From the NCBI GenBank assembly GCA_035578175.1, contig JAQMRL010000003.1:85690969-85754968 (forward strand): a DNA stretch of 64,000 bases, in the 5' to 3' direction. The notes beneath the pieces are model-generated. The model did no database searches and was not told the origin of the DNA. It was given only the letters and a program-made list of their open reading frames with translations. This DNA is from Catonia carolina. Lineage: Eukaryota; Arthropoda; Insecta; Hemiptera; Achilidae. The first letter of the stretch is position 1. Each line of letters starts with the position of its first letter. The translations under genes and the position numbers were made by a program. This document shows, one piece after another, positions 34,830 through 46,960 of the stretch.

Positions 34830-35340
34830 TTTATACCACATAAGGTGGCTTTAGAGGTTTCTGGAAGATCTTTCTGCAGCCAACATTCTCAGCATTCTCT
34901 TCTCTAGACTTTTCTTCTTTATTCTGTCCACCTGGTATTCTGTTTTTGCTCTTCATGGAAACTCTTAAAGTCCGTAATTAGTTGTCTGAATTCGGTTCAC
35001 TAAGTTTTCTCGGGTTATTCCAGTTTTAAAATCATTTCTGACTTCTTTAAACCATTTATCCGACACCTTACCTATATTGTTTAGTGTCTTAAAAATTTGT
35101 TTTATCAACCTGTTGTCATCCGTTCTATATAGATGTCCGTAAAACTTAAGTCTTCTTTTTCTTTCAATTAATCTTTTTTAACTTTCAATCAATCATTCAT
35201 TTGCCTTCTACAGTTCTTCTCGACCTCGTACCGTCCATTACTATCTTCAGACCCATTATCTTGCGAAGGATCTTCATTTTAAATTTGTCTGCTTCTCTTA
35301 GACCAGCCTTCCTGGTCTAATACACTCTCGCGTACAGGGA
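34830..35340 (-). pseudogene. LINE ORF C-terminal region, degenerate
   Basis: The minus strand contains coding pieces in several frames: ADKFKMKILRKIMGLKIVMD and GTRSRR at the upstream end, then KLRFYGHLYRTDDNRLIKQI and WFKEVRNDFKTGITRENLV. This order (KILRKI..GP, then a GHLYR-type motif) is typical of the region after RT in several insect LINEs. Multiple stops and frameshifts show it is dead. The clade is not certain. Confidence 0.65.
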
Positions 35341-35344
35341 AATA

Positions 35345-36115
35345 AGTTTTAAAACGTTTTATCATGTATTAATGACGATTTAGCAGTAGAAGTAGAAAAA
35401 AATTATATGAGTTAAATGATTTAAAATCGTAAAGGTAAGTCTAATTTTTTAAAACGTTTCAGTCTGAGAGTATCTTCGCTGATGTCGAGGAGTTTAATTG
35501 CGAAAGAATTATTATGCTCTTCTATCTTTTTTTAATGTTTGTTCAATTTCTTCTTTTCTGAAGGGCAAGTTTAGGTTGTTGAGCAATATTTCATTGGTTA
35601 CATACCATGAGGCTGACGAGGTAGCTTCGTTCTACCGTCGTCAAGTAGTTTAATTAAAGGAGTCGTTTCGGTTGAAGTCGATGGCACTGTTGGCAAAATT
35701 TATAATGGTGTACAAACTCTTACTGGACATAACGTTAAGGCGACTTTAGGTCTTAACTAATATTTTATTCATTATTAGTTAGTATTTCTTCGTGTAATTT
35801 TTTGACTGTTAGGACCCTTCTATTAATTTCTGACGGGGGTCTTGAGTCCCAAGAGGCATCCATGACAAGAGGGCGAGCAGTAAACACTCCCCAGATCGGC
35901 CGACCCGGCTCCAACTCGCCCTCGAACTTATTTTATATATTTTTAACTTAAGTAGTTTTATCAAGGTGACTGTCGCCGTCTACGGAAGCCTGTTCTACGG
36001 AACAGCCTCCGGGTCTATGCCTTCTGGCAACCAATCGGAGGGGAGGTGGTGGGAGAAATGCCAGCAAACCATTACCATACCACGAGGCTGCATGGATCAG
36101 TATCAAGTATTTTTA
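35345..36115. other. Intergenic stretch, GC-richer at 35800-36090
   Basis: No gene recognised. The GC-richer part looks repeat-derived but I found no second copy in the window. Confidence 0.45.
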
Positions 36116-36123
36116 CTGGAAGC

Positions 36124-36807
36124 AGTGACGTAGCCAGGATTTTGTAAAGGGGGTCTGGGGGCTTGCCCCCCAGCCAACGGGGGGTTCGGGGGGCCACCCT
36201 TGGGAAATTTTTAAAAATTTGACCCAGAAAACACGGTTTTTATCACATCTTTAACTTAAAAATACATAGGCAACATTTTTTTTAAATTTAGGTACTAGTT
36301 TCCATTGAATTTTTAAGAAATACATAAGTACAAAAATATAAACTATTTAGTAATGAAGTTGTCGAATGGTCAATAATTGAAATAATACAACCGAAACGTA
36401 ATTAGGTAATAAATTTATTCACAGAACATAAAACACAATTTGTAATTTTTGTTATGAATTCAAAAAATTGGTATTTTAAATGAGGTGATAACATTGGTGT
36501 AGTTTTCAGTTCTTTACAAAACTGTTTTGAACATTTTAATTTATATTACTACTCAATATACCGTATCATACCGTACCTCATTTTATTCTTTCGCATGCAA
36601 AATTGATATTTGATTAACGTGACCCTTTTGTCATCATATTTAAAATCACCTCCCTCACGCTATTAAAGTAATTACAAAAGTATACATTTTGTATCAACAT
36701 TATATGTTCAATATTGTTTAAAGTTAATTACAAATAAAATCAAGCTTCCTACTAAAAAAAACCAGAAGGGGTCCGGACCCTCAAAACCCCCTTTTGGCTT
36801 TTCCCTG
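36124..36807. mobile_element. hAT MITE
   Basis: 684 bp flanked by the perfect 8 bp duplication CTGGAAGC (36116-36123 and 36808-36815). The left end AGTGACGTAGCCAGGATTTT is a very common hAT MITE terminus. The right end is degraded. G-rich (36148-36205) and C-rich (36775-36800) subterminal blocks pair as inverted repeats (GGGGGTC and CCAGAAGGGG regions). No coding capacity. Confidence 0.8.
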
Positions 36808-36815
36808 CTGGAAGC

Positions 36816-37905
36816 ACTGCTGTATTTCTAAATTTGATGATCTAGCTGTACCCCATAGCTCTAACCCGTAAGTTCAAACTGATTTACGTATTACTTTATA
36901 TGAAAAAATTTAATTTTCAAGAGAAAGTTGTGACTTACTAAGAACCAGAACAATTGACTTAATTTCAACCCAAGTTTATTCGTTTGTCCATATGTACTAC
37001 CAAGTGAATTAGAAAGTAAGAAATTCAAATCCTTTCAGTAAATTTGAAAGAAATAAAGCTTATTAGATAAAAATAACATGATTAAATTAATGATGCTAAT
37101 TTACATCTAAAATAATTTGCACCTATTCATCAAATAATACTTGAATAATTAAGTTAATTTTTAAGCACCTTGTTTGTGGAAGACTAATTAAGTACTGTAA
37201 AATTACTGATACTTTGTTTCTAAAGTATGAAGTCTATTAATATAAACGATAACAAAATAATTACCTTAAAAATGAATACACTTTGAAAGCAATTTAATTA
37301 GAATTAGTGCCTTGTAGCCTACGTAATTCGGTATCAGATAAGTACTATATATCAGTATGAAATATTGCACGTAGATTTACACAATGGGGGGTTGAATTAT
37401 ATTGTTGAATGTTAAATGTTATCTAATAACAAATAAATACATAACCTGATATTGTACAGTATCACTAAAATTACGATAATTTAATTACACACTTATTATA
37501 ATTGCATTACAATAAACTAGAAACACGTTAAATTTAAATTTTATATCTATATTAATTATAACTAAACACAATTAGGATACTGAATGATAATTGTAATAGT
37601 AATGTTCATAATTTGTAATTTCAATAAATGTATTAATGCAGCTAAACTATTTTATAACATTAGATCTATTTTGTTGCATGTAATAGACATAATCACTATC
37701 ATTTATGTTGTAATAATTATAACATGGACCTTTGTAACACAAACTGTGTTAAGTGTACTGAATGTGAGTGAATAATTTCGGTTGAATCTCATGTAAAACA
37801 GTACATAATATTATTATATTTAATGAACGGATGATTATGATGTAATAGTAGGGGAGAGGAACCAAATATGGATTACCATTTTCATTTTTTCATTTTTCTG
37901 GGTTC
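36816..37905. other. AT-rich intergenic stretch
   Basis: No gene or element recognised. The 63-codon frame at 37584 is Ile/Val-rich low-complexity sequence. Confidence 0.5.
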
Positions 37906-37918
37906 CTATGACTTTTTT

Positions 37919-38316
37919 TTCTGCCCATAACAGACAGGTAGAGTGTCAAATTATTTACACTCAATCTGTTTGTTGCAGGGCTAAAATAAATAGTTCTGTG
38001 TCTTATCACATGGTCAGCCAATTAAATGACTGAATCATTTAAGAACAGAAGAGGTAGAGGTGTAAAAGACACTAATCAGAGTTATCTCCTCTAAAAGTAA
38101 TGAATTTTATTATACAGCCAGACCATGTGGTGAATGAAGTGAAGGTGTCATTTGCAGAGTGGAAAATATGTGCTTTTCAGAGGGCCCGGCATGCTGATAA
38201 GCATACTTTTCCACTCAGTGAGGAAGGCACCGTAAAACACCTAACTACTCGTTTTACTTAGTAAAACCTCTAAGGTTCAAACCAGCCTTTTGGCTGATGA
38301 TCTAAACAACAACAAC
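37919..38316 (+). mobile_element. (CAA)n-tailed retroposon, copy 6, full length
   Basis: Runs from CTGCCCATAACAGACAGG to a clear (CAA)n tail at about 38307-38316. It is flanked by the 11 bp duplication ATGACTTTTTT (37908-37918 and 38317-38327). Confidence 0.9.
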
Positions 38317-38329
38317 ATGACTTTTTTAA

Positions 38330-38930
38330 AATTACTTGAATTTTATATCAATAGTAGAAATAGTTTATTTCACAACTAGAAAATACAAAATCTTAAATTT
38401 ACATACATAATTTTTTTTTAATTTTCTTTAGCGACATGAATTTTATAATTCACAAAATAGGATCTTAAAATAGAATACATTGGGTTATAATTTGGAATAC
38501 TTGGAATAGATACATAATTTGCATACATAGTTTTTAAAGTACCAAAGTATTAGTCGAATCAGTTTATTCACAGTAATCGCAGACAAAATACAACCTTTCA
38601 GAACTAGTGCATTGTTCATGATATCAATTATTACACCTCGAGCATTGAATCCATTTTTCACCTTTTTTATCTTCATTATAATTATTTTGACAAAAAACGC
38701 TGTATTTGTCTGTTAGAATCCGGTAGTTGTTTATGTCGGTATAATCAATGGTGCAAGAAGATTAAGATTTCGAACGACCTCTCTGGAAAAATCCTAGTAT
38801 TCCATAATAAGACCCTATTCCATATATGGCTCCCTTCCCCTATAATTATTATTTGAACAAAATTACTTTCATTTTATGAATTATATGACGTTCATTTGGA
38901 AAGTAAAAATCGTTTTGATCTGACAAGCCG
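38330..38930. other. AT-rich intergenic stretch with no recognised feature
   Basis: No gene or mobile element recognised. Confidence 0.5.
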
Positions 38931-38934
38931 GTAT

Positions 38935-39112
38935 CTGACTTTGATGGTTGGGGTTCAATTAACGAAACTCTCTCAGGAATGGTCGGCCCGGGTTTGTACA
39001 AGACTCATTACATGTCGTACACATCCTTCTTATCTAATTGGATCTCATCTCATTGGGATTGCCTATTATTCTGAACTGAACAGATTTTAACGTATAGACG
39101 AGGGATTTAAAA
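38935..39112 (+). mobile_element. tRNA-derived SINE, copy 4, 5'-truncated
   Basis: Plus-strand body and 3' end only (TTGATGGTTGGGGTTCAATT onward). The tRNA-like head is absent. It ends in a short A-rich stretch. Confidence 0.8.
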
Positions 39113-39229
39113 AAGTAGGCTACGTTGGTAAAATTTTCAGTGGATTTTAACCCATCGATAACGAAGATTGCTCCAATTTAATATAAAAAATTTAAAATCA
39201 AATTTAGTATTTCTATACAAAAATTCTCT

Positions 39230-39755
39230 TATAAACCAAAAGATGGGAAATCTCTCTTTAGAAGAGATGAGAAATTTAAAAGTAGGCGACGAAAACATAC
39301 AGGAAGTTGGGGAATTCTGCTATCTAGGGAGTAAAGTAGCAAAGAATGGTAGAAGCACAGGTGATAACAAAAGTAGGATTACTCAAGCAGAAAAGCCTTT
39401 GAAATGAAAAACAGCTTACTGACTACAAACATTGACTTACAGATTAGAAAAAATTTCTTAAAACACTATGTTTGAATTGTAGGTCGATACAAGAGTGAAA
39501 CGTGGGTGATAGGGGCTGTATAAAGGAAGATGATAGAAGATTTTGAAATGTGGTGTTACAGAAAAATGTTAAAGATTAGGTGAGTGGACAAAATAAGTAA
39601 TTTAGAGGTTCTTAGACGAGTGGATGAAAAATGTATATGGAAGCATCTTACCACAAGAAGGGATAGGCTAGTGGGGCATATCTTAAGACATCCAGGTATA
39701 TAGCTTGGAGAACTACATCAAACCAGTCGAAAGACTGATGACAAAAAAGAATATA
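39230..39755 (+). pseudogene. RTE-like LINE 3' fragment with hairpin tail
   Basis: Plus-strand text reads LKVGDENIQEVGEFCYLGSK and VAKNGRSTGDNKSRITQA. After frame breaks it continues ETWVIGAV, DFEMWCYRKMLKI, LEVLRRVDE and RRDRLVGHILRHPG. These are standard post-RT motifs of RTE-type ORF2. The 3' UTR ends in CATCAAACCAG, a GTCGAAAGAC loop and TGATGAC followed by A residues. The same family as 3385-3735. Confidence 0.8.
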
Positions 39756-39759
39756 TAAA

Positions 39760-40300
39760 AATTGTATCAATCAATCAAATATAATGAATTTAATTTGAAA
39801 GGATATTTTAAATAATAATTTTGAACAAATATCTATCTTATTAAAAAAAACTATGTGTGTATAAAATTAATTATAATTATTAATATTACTATCTAAAGTA
39901 ACAATAATTTTTTCGGTAGTAATCTATTCATTTTAATTGTAGGTATAAATAAGTTAATCCTCTTCTACAGGAATAGAATGCTACATGTCTACAACGTATA
40001 GGCAGGCACCTGAAGAAAACGAATCTTGGTAAGCAGAACTGTACAATATTTTACATCGTTCTGTTGCTAAATCTACCAATTCTTATCACTTATCTTTTAC
40101 AATGTCTTGCAACTAAACTCACTTACACCCACCTGTATTGTTAATCTTCCCTTCTGTATATTTAATGAACTTAACCCTCTATCCCATTATATTATACATT
40201 TAGATCTTCCTGTTTGTAATAGATCTCTGGAACGTAACCTTTGTAAACAGGAAGGGGATGTGTAAATAGAATTTGCTAAGGAGGCCATAAATGAAATTAA
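39760..40300. other. AT-rich intergenic stretch
   Basis: No gene recognised. Confidence 0.45.
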
Positions 40301-40304
40301 GTTT

Positions 40305-40936
40305 TTTTTTAGAGTATTACACTTACAGAAACAATTACATGAATATCAAAATTGGCAGAATACATGGCGGATAAAACATAACGAAGCAAAACATACACAA
40401 GTAACAATAACTCTTCGAAGAGGTGATTGTCAACCAGTTTATCTTGATGTTGCAATGTATCGTTCTGATTCAGCCAAGTAACTTGACATGCATTTGGTTA
40501 AAGGTCTTCATGGAGAACACACATACACCTAAAACGAAAACAAATGAACATAAAATTTAAAAAATCTTACTGAATGCTCGGTAAGTGGTCGAAGCTTTCC
40601 ATTTTGAACAAAATTCTTCTGTGCAAGGCCATTTTGAAGCCCATATGGACTTATGGAATTTATCTTTGAGAAATAGCCAGTAATTGTAACGTAGAAAAAA
40701 TTCAAAGATACCAATCTAAAATTCTCAGAACGCTTACATAATGACCTTAATTCATCTCAAACTAAATTTTGTACACATTTAAACATAGCAACAGTAAAAC
40801 ACGAAATGTTAAAATACTTCTCAACATATCATACAAAATTAGAAAATTACCTCAAATTTTTGGCAATAAACTTCCTAGATAATGCATAAACACTGAAAAG
40901 ACTACGATTAAATCATTCAACAGATCTTTTTTGAAG
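40305..40936 (+). pseudogene. Jockey ORF2 C-terminal fragment
   Basis: Plus-strand text LHEYQNWQNTWRIKHNEAKH, VTITLRRGDC, then after stops FSTYHTKLENYLKFLAINFL and LKRLRLNHSTDLF with a final stop. It aligns with the last third of the full-length Jockey ORF2 (HNIESWQKKWRIKSNEEKS, VNLLDNSEEIRRLQR, TTDLF). Many stops make it a relic. Together with 32800-33060 it could be one older element split by later insertions, but I cannot show that. Confidence 0.75.
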
Positions 40937-40939
40937 ACA

Positions 40940-42270
40940 AGAAAATATTTAAACAAGATAACGCAAGATTAAGAGAAGGTTAATTCTCCATTCAAGACGG
41001 AAACACCAAATATTAATTATTCATCCATAATATGTATTGTATTTTATTCTTCCATAGCGAACAGATAGTAGATTTTTCTGTCGTAATGAAAAAAGGACTG
41101 CTAATTTCATTAAAATAAAATTGAAAATGAACCTAATATTTAAACTAATTATTTTAAAAGGGTTAGCTTTATATCAATGTGAAAATACCGAGGAAGTACT
41201 AAAATACTAAAATGATTAAAATAGTAATTCGTAATTTTAATGTACCTAATGCAGACTGAGTGAAATACCAGGAAATGGTTTAAATATTTATTTTATTCTT
41301 ATATTTTTGACTGTATTGCTGGTATGAGTTGATTTACAAGTAAGTAATGGAGAAATGCAAGCAAGCAAGCCAGGCTTAGTGGACAGAGGAAGAAAAGTTT
41401 ACTGATGGGAGAAGTCGGTTCTGCCGTGGTTCGTTGCACACACAAGAAAAATCCTCATCCCGCTTTTCCATTATTGAAATGAGGTCGTCGTCATCATCAA
41501 CATCATCATCATCATCTACTCCTCTTTAACCTTAACTTCCCCCTTTTTAAATAAATGTGAGGATAGTTCAGTACACGAATAGAATGTAAGGGCATAAAAA
41601 ATTGAGAGAGGAAAGAATTAGAAAAAGACAAAAATAGTTGATGCATGTTAAAAGACAGAGATAGAATGATAAAAGTAAGGAAGGAAGTCGGTAAGTAAAG
41701 AAGTAAGTGTCTGGATATGCTTTTCCACTGGTTCGGTGCTTTGTGGCAGTTATCAATCAGAAGCTTTCCGCTTTTCCACTCCTACGACAAATACAAATCT
41801 CGTTTTTACTTTAACCATTTCCTGCCTGAACCTCCTAAGTACATTTATATTCCACTATTATTTTTCTTTCTCTTTGACTGCATTTATTCAAAATAGTACG
41901 TGGTTATTAAAGTAAATTGTGTTTCTACCACTTTTGATTTGTATAAATCATACATTATCTTTCTGTTACAAAAATATCAACTTTTAAATTTGTTTTCTTT
42001 TACAAAGTATCCGTAACTATTCGTAGAATCAGCGAAACGAACCCTCCGTTAAACTTTTAATACCTAAAGCTTAAATTTTGAATTATTATTAATGTTATCC
42101 TATTCAATTAATCTAAGAAGAATCATTCGTGCAGTTTTACGATGTTTTTCTTAGTTTCCGATAAGATTATGCCGTTGTAAAAAATCTTGAAATCATTAAC
42201 TGTGAGCTAATTCTGTTGGAGGTTTGGAATTTTATGGAGTTTTAGGCATAGAAAACAAAAATATTCCCGC
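40940..42270. other. Intergenic stretch
   Basis: No gene recognised. A (TCA)n microsatellite lies at 41490-41517. Confidence 0.5.
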
Positions 42271-42292
42271 TGAGCCTGTGTCTCGAGACCTT

Positions 42293-42799
42293 TTTTCTTA
42301 TACGAGGCGGCGAGAAAAACTCATGTTCACTCCCTCACGATGGGGGAAGTAGTGTTGGACTCAATTGAGGCGTCCTCGTCCAGCCCCAAGGAGGCCGCAA
42401 CCGCCTTACCAACCAAAAACCCGCCACCTGGCCACTTGATCTGACATCAGCAAACAACCCTTCACCTCCCTCGGAACTGTTTATATAATACTACAAGGGA
42501 AATGTCGGGTTATAAAAAAATGTACATACTGTCAGCGGGGCGTGGAAGGGAACCGTAGCCTAATTCCCCTCTCGCTGTCACTGACCAACACTCACTCTCT
42601 CACTTTCATTAATCTCTATCGTCACCAGCTCAGGAAATTAGTGTGCCTACCTTACCTACTGAGATCGGGACAGGATATATTCACTGTGGGAGAGGGCGAT
42701 CCCGCTGATCTCATATGTCTCCTCCCTCCGCAGTCTCCCGACCACCCTCTCCGCAAACTGAGCGACCAACTTCCAGCTCTCCTCATCCTGCAGCATCGC
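42293..42799 (-). mobile_element. 5'-truncated LINE with a perfect 16 bp target duplication
   Basis: Flanked by TGTGTCTCGAGACCTT at 42277-42292 and 42800-42815. The A-rich 3' end on the minus strand is at 42293-42300. A related copy in the opposite orientation is at 24830-25762. The GC-rich body is 507 bp. Confidence 0.85.
42653..42799 (-). CDS. C-terminal end of a LINE ORF (possibly R1-like)
   Basis: The minus-strand frame entering at the truncation reads MLQDEESWKLVAQFAERVVG, then RLREEETYEISGIAL and a stop near 42653. The pattern W..V..FAE.V....EE resembles the extreme C-terminus of R1-like LINE ORF2 proteins, where little else is conserved. The clade call is tentative. No catalytic region is present. 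Confidence 0.45.
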
Positions 42800-42829
42800 T
42801 GTGTCTCGAGACCTTACCGTAAAAATTGC

Positions 42830-43820
42830 GACCCAAAAATTTCAAACTACCCTATAGATTCGGGTATGTCTTGTATCAGTTCGCGACCTCATTTCTAAAA
42901 TCTGCGTGAAAAAATTTTCTTACGTTCAGTTTGCCTAATTTTCTATGTTCTGTTTGGAAATTATATTAACACAGCCCTATGGGCAAAATTTTGGTGAATT
43001 TCTATTGGACCATTGGTTACGGCTTTTGATTTACTACAATTTATTTATTTTCTAATAGCCTACGTCCTCTTCCGCTATTTGGGTTCCTGACATGCGCCTT
43101 TTATTTACATGTAAGTCCTGATTATTTGTTATTAAATTATCCCTTTTGTTGTCATATGCATATAATTTTAACTACAATGGTCTAGCCAACCATTTAGTCT
43201 TATTAACCCAAAATTTCATGTAACACCTCTGATGCTAGCAATAAGCACGCGCATAGCACGGGAGCAACTTCTTGCCAATTTTAAATACGTTGCTTTAGTT
43301 ATTAACCACTACTATTGGTTACAGTACAGATCGGTGGTTTTAAAAAATAATAATTCATATCTTTGGTTTTCCATACTGGAGGCTTTTTGCTTTGCAGTGT
43401 GCAGTGCAGTCTAGTGCTCTAACCTCAGGGTCACGGATACGGCCTTTACTTAAAGCCCTTTATCTAAAGTTACATTAAAGTTCTTCTCAAAATATCCAAA
43501 AATTTTAACAGGTATAAAATTTAATAAAGAAATAAGAAAATGGATAGATAATACAGGAAGAGAGACTATTGCAAAAATGGTCACCAATACTCAAAAGTAG
43601 GTGATCAAAGAGCAGGAGAAAAAATAATTTTAGTTTGATAGCAGAAAAATAATTTTAGTTTTAATAATAACAATTAATTTTTTATTTAAACATTTTTTAA
43701 TTTTTATTTAATTAACTTTAATTTATTTTAATATAGTTTAAGTTAAATAACATTACTAAAATTTAATGTATCAGAATTTACACTAATAAAAGTATTTGCT
43801 AATATTTTTATTTTGTTAGT
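42830..43820. other. AT-rich intergenic stretch with no recognised feature
   Basis: No gene or mobile element recognised. Confidence 0.5.
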
Positions 43821-43824
43821 AATT

Positions 43825-44108
43825 TTTTTTAATTCCTAATGTGTGTACGTTGCAATCTGTTCAATTCAGAAAAATAAGCAACCCCCGACCTAATGAGATG
43901 TAGATGATGTGTATGAAGTGTAAATGAGGTGTAATCTTGTACAGACCCAGGCCGACTATTCCGGAGAGTAGGTGTGGTTAATTGAACCCCAACCATCTGT
44001 CTAGTAGTCAAATCTATAGACAAAAGTAACTACCTTTACTAGGATTTGAACCTTCGTCTCCGAAAATCAGCTGTTAAACAGATGACTCGCGAGGACGACT
44101 TTACCTCT
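43825..44108 (-). mobile_element. tRNA-derived SINE, copy 5
   Basis: Minus-strand copy with small deletions (the body around 43998-44015 is shortened). The tRNA-like head lies at about 44030-44108. Confidence 0.8.
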
Positions 44109-44127
44109 AGAGTCTAGAGGTTCATTA

Positions 44128-44133
44128 TAATTA

Positions 44134-44169
<36 letters not shown>

Positions 44170-44235
44170 AATAATAATAATCAATTAATGATTATTATTA
44201 TTAATAATAATAATAATAATAATTAATTATAATGA
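44128..44235. repeat. Palindromic (ATT)n/(AAT)n array
   Basis: ATT repeats followed by AAT repeats, twice, forming a self-complementary tract able to fold back. It adjoins the 3' side of the minus-strand LINE at 44470-45135 and may derive from its tail. Confidence 0.9.
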
Positions 44236-44469
44236 AATGAAATAAAATATCTTTATTATCATCAGTTATTTTTGGGTCCCGAGAAGTCAACAGTCTGACT
44301 TAACATCAGGTGCCCATACATTTATATACATACAATAAAAATATAAACAAAAATTAGATTACTGCAACTCTTAAACTAATTTACCTAGACTTACATTCTC
44401 GTTAGTGATACTGTTACTGTATTACCTATAGTCACGGCGCATAGGCAAGGCACTGTAGAGAATATCCAT

Positions 44470-45135
44470 AACAACTTCTGAAGGCTATTGATATCTTTAT
44501 CTTAATTATCATTTTGCAACCACACTTTTACCTTCACTTTAAAAACAGTAAATTTCCTACAATTAACTATTTCCCTAGGCAGAGAATTGTATAATTGCGG
44601 TATCAAACAATTTAAAGCTCTTTCACCGTAATTATTAAAACTATGAGGCACAACATAATTACATCTTCTTACTCCATATTGGTGTTCTATTAAAATTTTA
44701 TATTTAACTTTATTAAAGTTATTTATTATGTGAAAGAATTTATAAAAAATTTTCGGACTTAATATATCAAAACTTTTCACCAAATAAAGTTGGTCATAAT
44801 CTCTATCCTTTGCGATTAATTTCACCCTATTTTGCATATTTGTAAGTGTGAAAAGCTAGTTCCTCCCCCCCCCCCCACACTTGAACTCCGTATCTTAATA
44901 TTGATTCTAATAATAATTTATAAACAATTTTTAAAACCCTCTTACTAACATATGATTTTAGCACATACATACAACCCAAAATTCTTTTAGCTTTGTTAAA
45001 GACTTTATCAATGTACTTATAAAATTTCAAATTATAATCAAAAATTACTCCTAAGTAATTAAATTCTGTAACATACTTCAGTTTATCACAAATACAAGAA
45101 GCTGTTAGTTGTGAGCAGGAGTACTCATGCAAAAT
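44470..45135 (-). pseudogene. Non-LTR RT C-terminal region with a frameshift
   Basis: Two overlapping minus-strand frames (45132-44827 and 44837-44502) form one protein tail: FNYLGVIFDYNLKFYKYIDK, AKRILGCMYVLKSYVSKR, SILRYGVQVWGGG, then DYDQLYLVKSFDILSPKIF, VVPHSFNNYGERALNCLIP and QLYNSLPREIVNC. YLGV..D and YG..VWGG are standard in the RT thumb and post-thumb of insect LINEs. The switch lies just downstream of a 13-base C run (plus strand, about 44864-44876), so slippage there may have caused it. The clade is not certain. Confidence 0.7.
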
Positions 45136-45139
45136 TATA

Positions 45140-45161
45140 CCATTAATGTTTAATAATCATT

Positions 45162-45192
<31 letters not shown>

Positions 45193-46400
45193 GCATGGTT
45201 ATTAGCGTCTACTGTAGCTTATGGAATGGTGTATTTTAACTTATAATTTCCAGAACTTAGCCGGGAATTAATCCCATAACCTTCCGCTTTGTTAGTTTAG
45301 CACAGGTATATTTTAACAGAATAAATTTAGATAGTTTATAATACAAGGTATTAGAGTTAAAAACCGTGGATAATTCTGAGTTATTATAAGTACTAGAAAT
45401 ACAGAAGCTTACTGAAGTAATCCTGTTTGTGACAAGTTGGAACTAGGAAGGAGTGTTTTATTTTTGTGGGTGAATACATTTATTTTATTTCATACTAGTT
45501 TTTTCTTTTTTTTCTTTACCGCAGACAGAATTAATCGTATTTACTACACTTGTTTAATAGATTAGGAAAAACGGTTACACGAATTATTGTTTTGTTTTTT
45601 ACTGTTACAATGTCATTTTATAAAATACTTACTAAAATAACTCCTCTTTCCACAATCAACAATTTTTAGGCCCAAAAAAACCACCCTATTTGATTACCAG
45701 TTCCCAACAACTAAACATTTAAAAAATAATATAATAAATTGTAGATGTTTTAATAAAAAAATTACTGCTGGATTCGACTACAACATTTTACATGAACAAA
45801 CTACAAGGTGCTTAAAAAATTTTCTAATTTTTAAACGATATAAATTGAGAGTAAATATTTATAGGCCAACCTACCGGTATTAACATACCATGCCGATAAC
45901 TCCTGAGGGAATGTGGGTTCGAGAATTTTCGAGGAATACCAATAGATTTAAAATGTCAACATAAATAATAAGAGTAATAAATAGTGTTTTCAGAGAAATA
46001 TTCAGAAATATTATGTGTAATAATAAATGGTATTTTATAGTAAAGGTAGCTATTGTTGTACAGGTATTGTGAGAGCCGGGTACCTATTTAAATAATTTAC
46101 CTTTTTGTAACACCTTCTATTCAATTCATTGTTTACAGTTGTTAAGATTTATCCAAAATCCGTCAGAAGGATTTTATATTTTATTATTACGTCGAAAATC
46201 TCAGCCTTTTCTCGAATTCTCCATTAGCCCACCTATATAATCAGCCAGTGTGTTTACGGTTGGGTCAGTCTCGATTTGTCTGTGTTTGAGTAAGAAAATC
46301 GCGTTGTGCTTAACGGTTACGTTTGGAGTAGGCCAGCGTTACTGTGAATTACTCTATATTATTTAACGTTTATTTACTCCGTATCATTTCTGTAAGTAGT
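45140..46400. other. AT-rich intergenic stretch
   Basis: No gene recognised. An (AAT)n microsatellite is at 45163-45191. At 45250-45310 the minus strand has a B-box-like GGGATTAATTCCCGG, possibly a SINE remnant. Confidence 0.5.
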
Positions 46401-46411
46401 ATTAGGCCTAA

Positions 46412-46956
46412 CCCTTTATAGGGCAGTACTACGCGGAAAAAATACATTGTAGTTAAATGTTTAATTTTGCTTTACAGGCACTTGAATAATGTATTTCTAG
46501 TGCCAGAATAGTAAGATATTTCTTTTTTGTTGATGTTGAGCCCTGGTAAGATACTTCCCAAGAAACGTTTATTGAAATGGGAAATTTAGTGGTAAGAATA
46601 CTTATTAAAACAACTTGCAGTACAATATAACAAAAAAAATGTGTAGAATAACTTATCTTAACTTTATATTAGCATGAATGCTTGCTTTACCGTAAAACGC
46701 CAAATTTTCTAAGCACTGTACAAAAGTAACAAAAAAACAACACGGCAGTGTACGCTGTTATGAATCCTTACCACATTCCTGCAACTCACAAAGCAAATGG
46801 TCGCTTCGCACTAATTGCAAAATGTAAATAGCCTACTTACCAGAGTACATCTATAACACAATAAAATGCCAATAATGTTCAACTGCATAGCTTATTCTTG
46901 AATGAAATCGACCTTATTGCCAGTGGTAAGTATACTTACCGAAGATCTATAAAGGG
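46412..46956. mobile_element. piggyBac-like MITE
   Basis: Terminal repeats CCCTTTATAG (46412-46421) and CTATAAAGGG (46947-46956), flanked by CTAA (46408-46411) and TTAA (46957-46960). TTAA targets with CCC..GGG ends fit piggyBac. About 545 bp with no ORF. Internal sequence (GCCAGAATAGTAAGATAT, CCTGGTAAG) recurs at 58320-58640. Confidence 0.7.
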
Positions 46957-46960
46957 TTAA

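Noticed and set aside
32800..40936. One Jockey element split by about 7 kb of later insertions
   Set aside because: The two fragments cover different parts of ORF2 in the same orientation, but no target-site evidence joins them, so they are listed separately.
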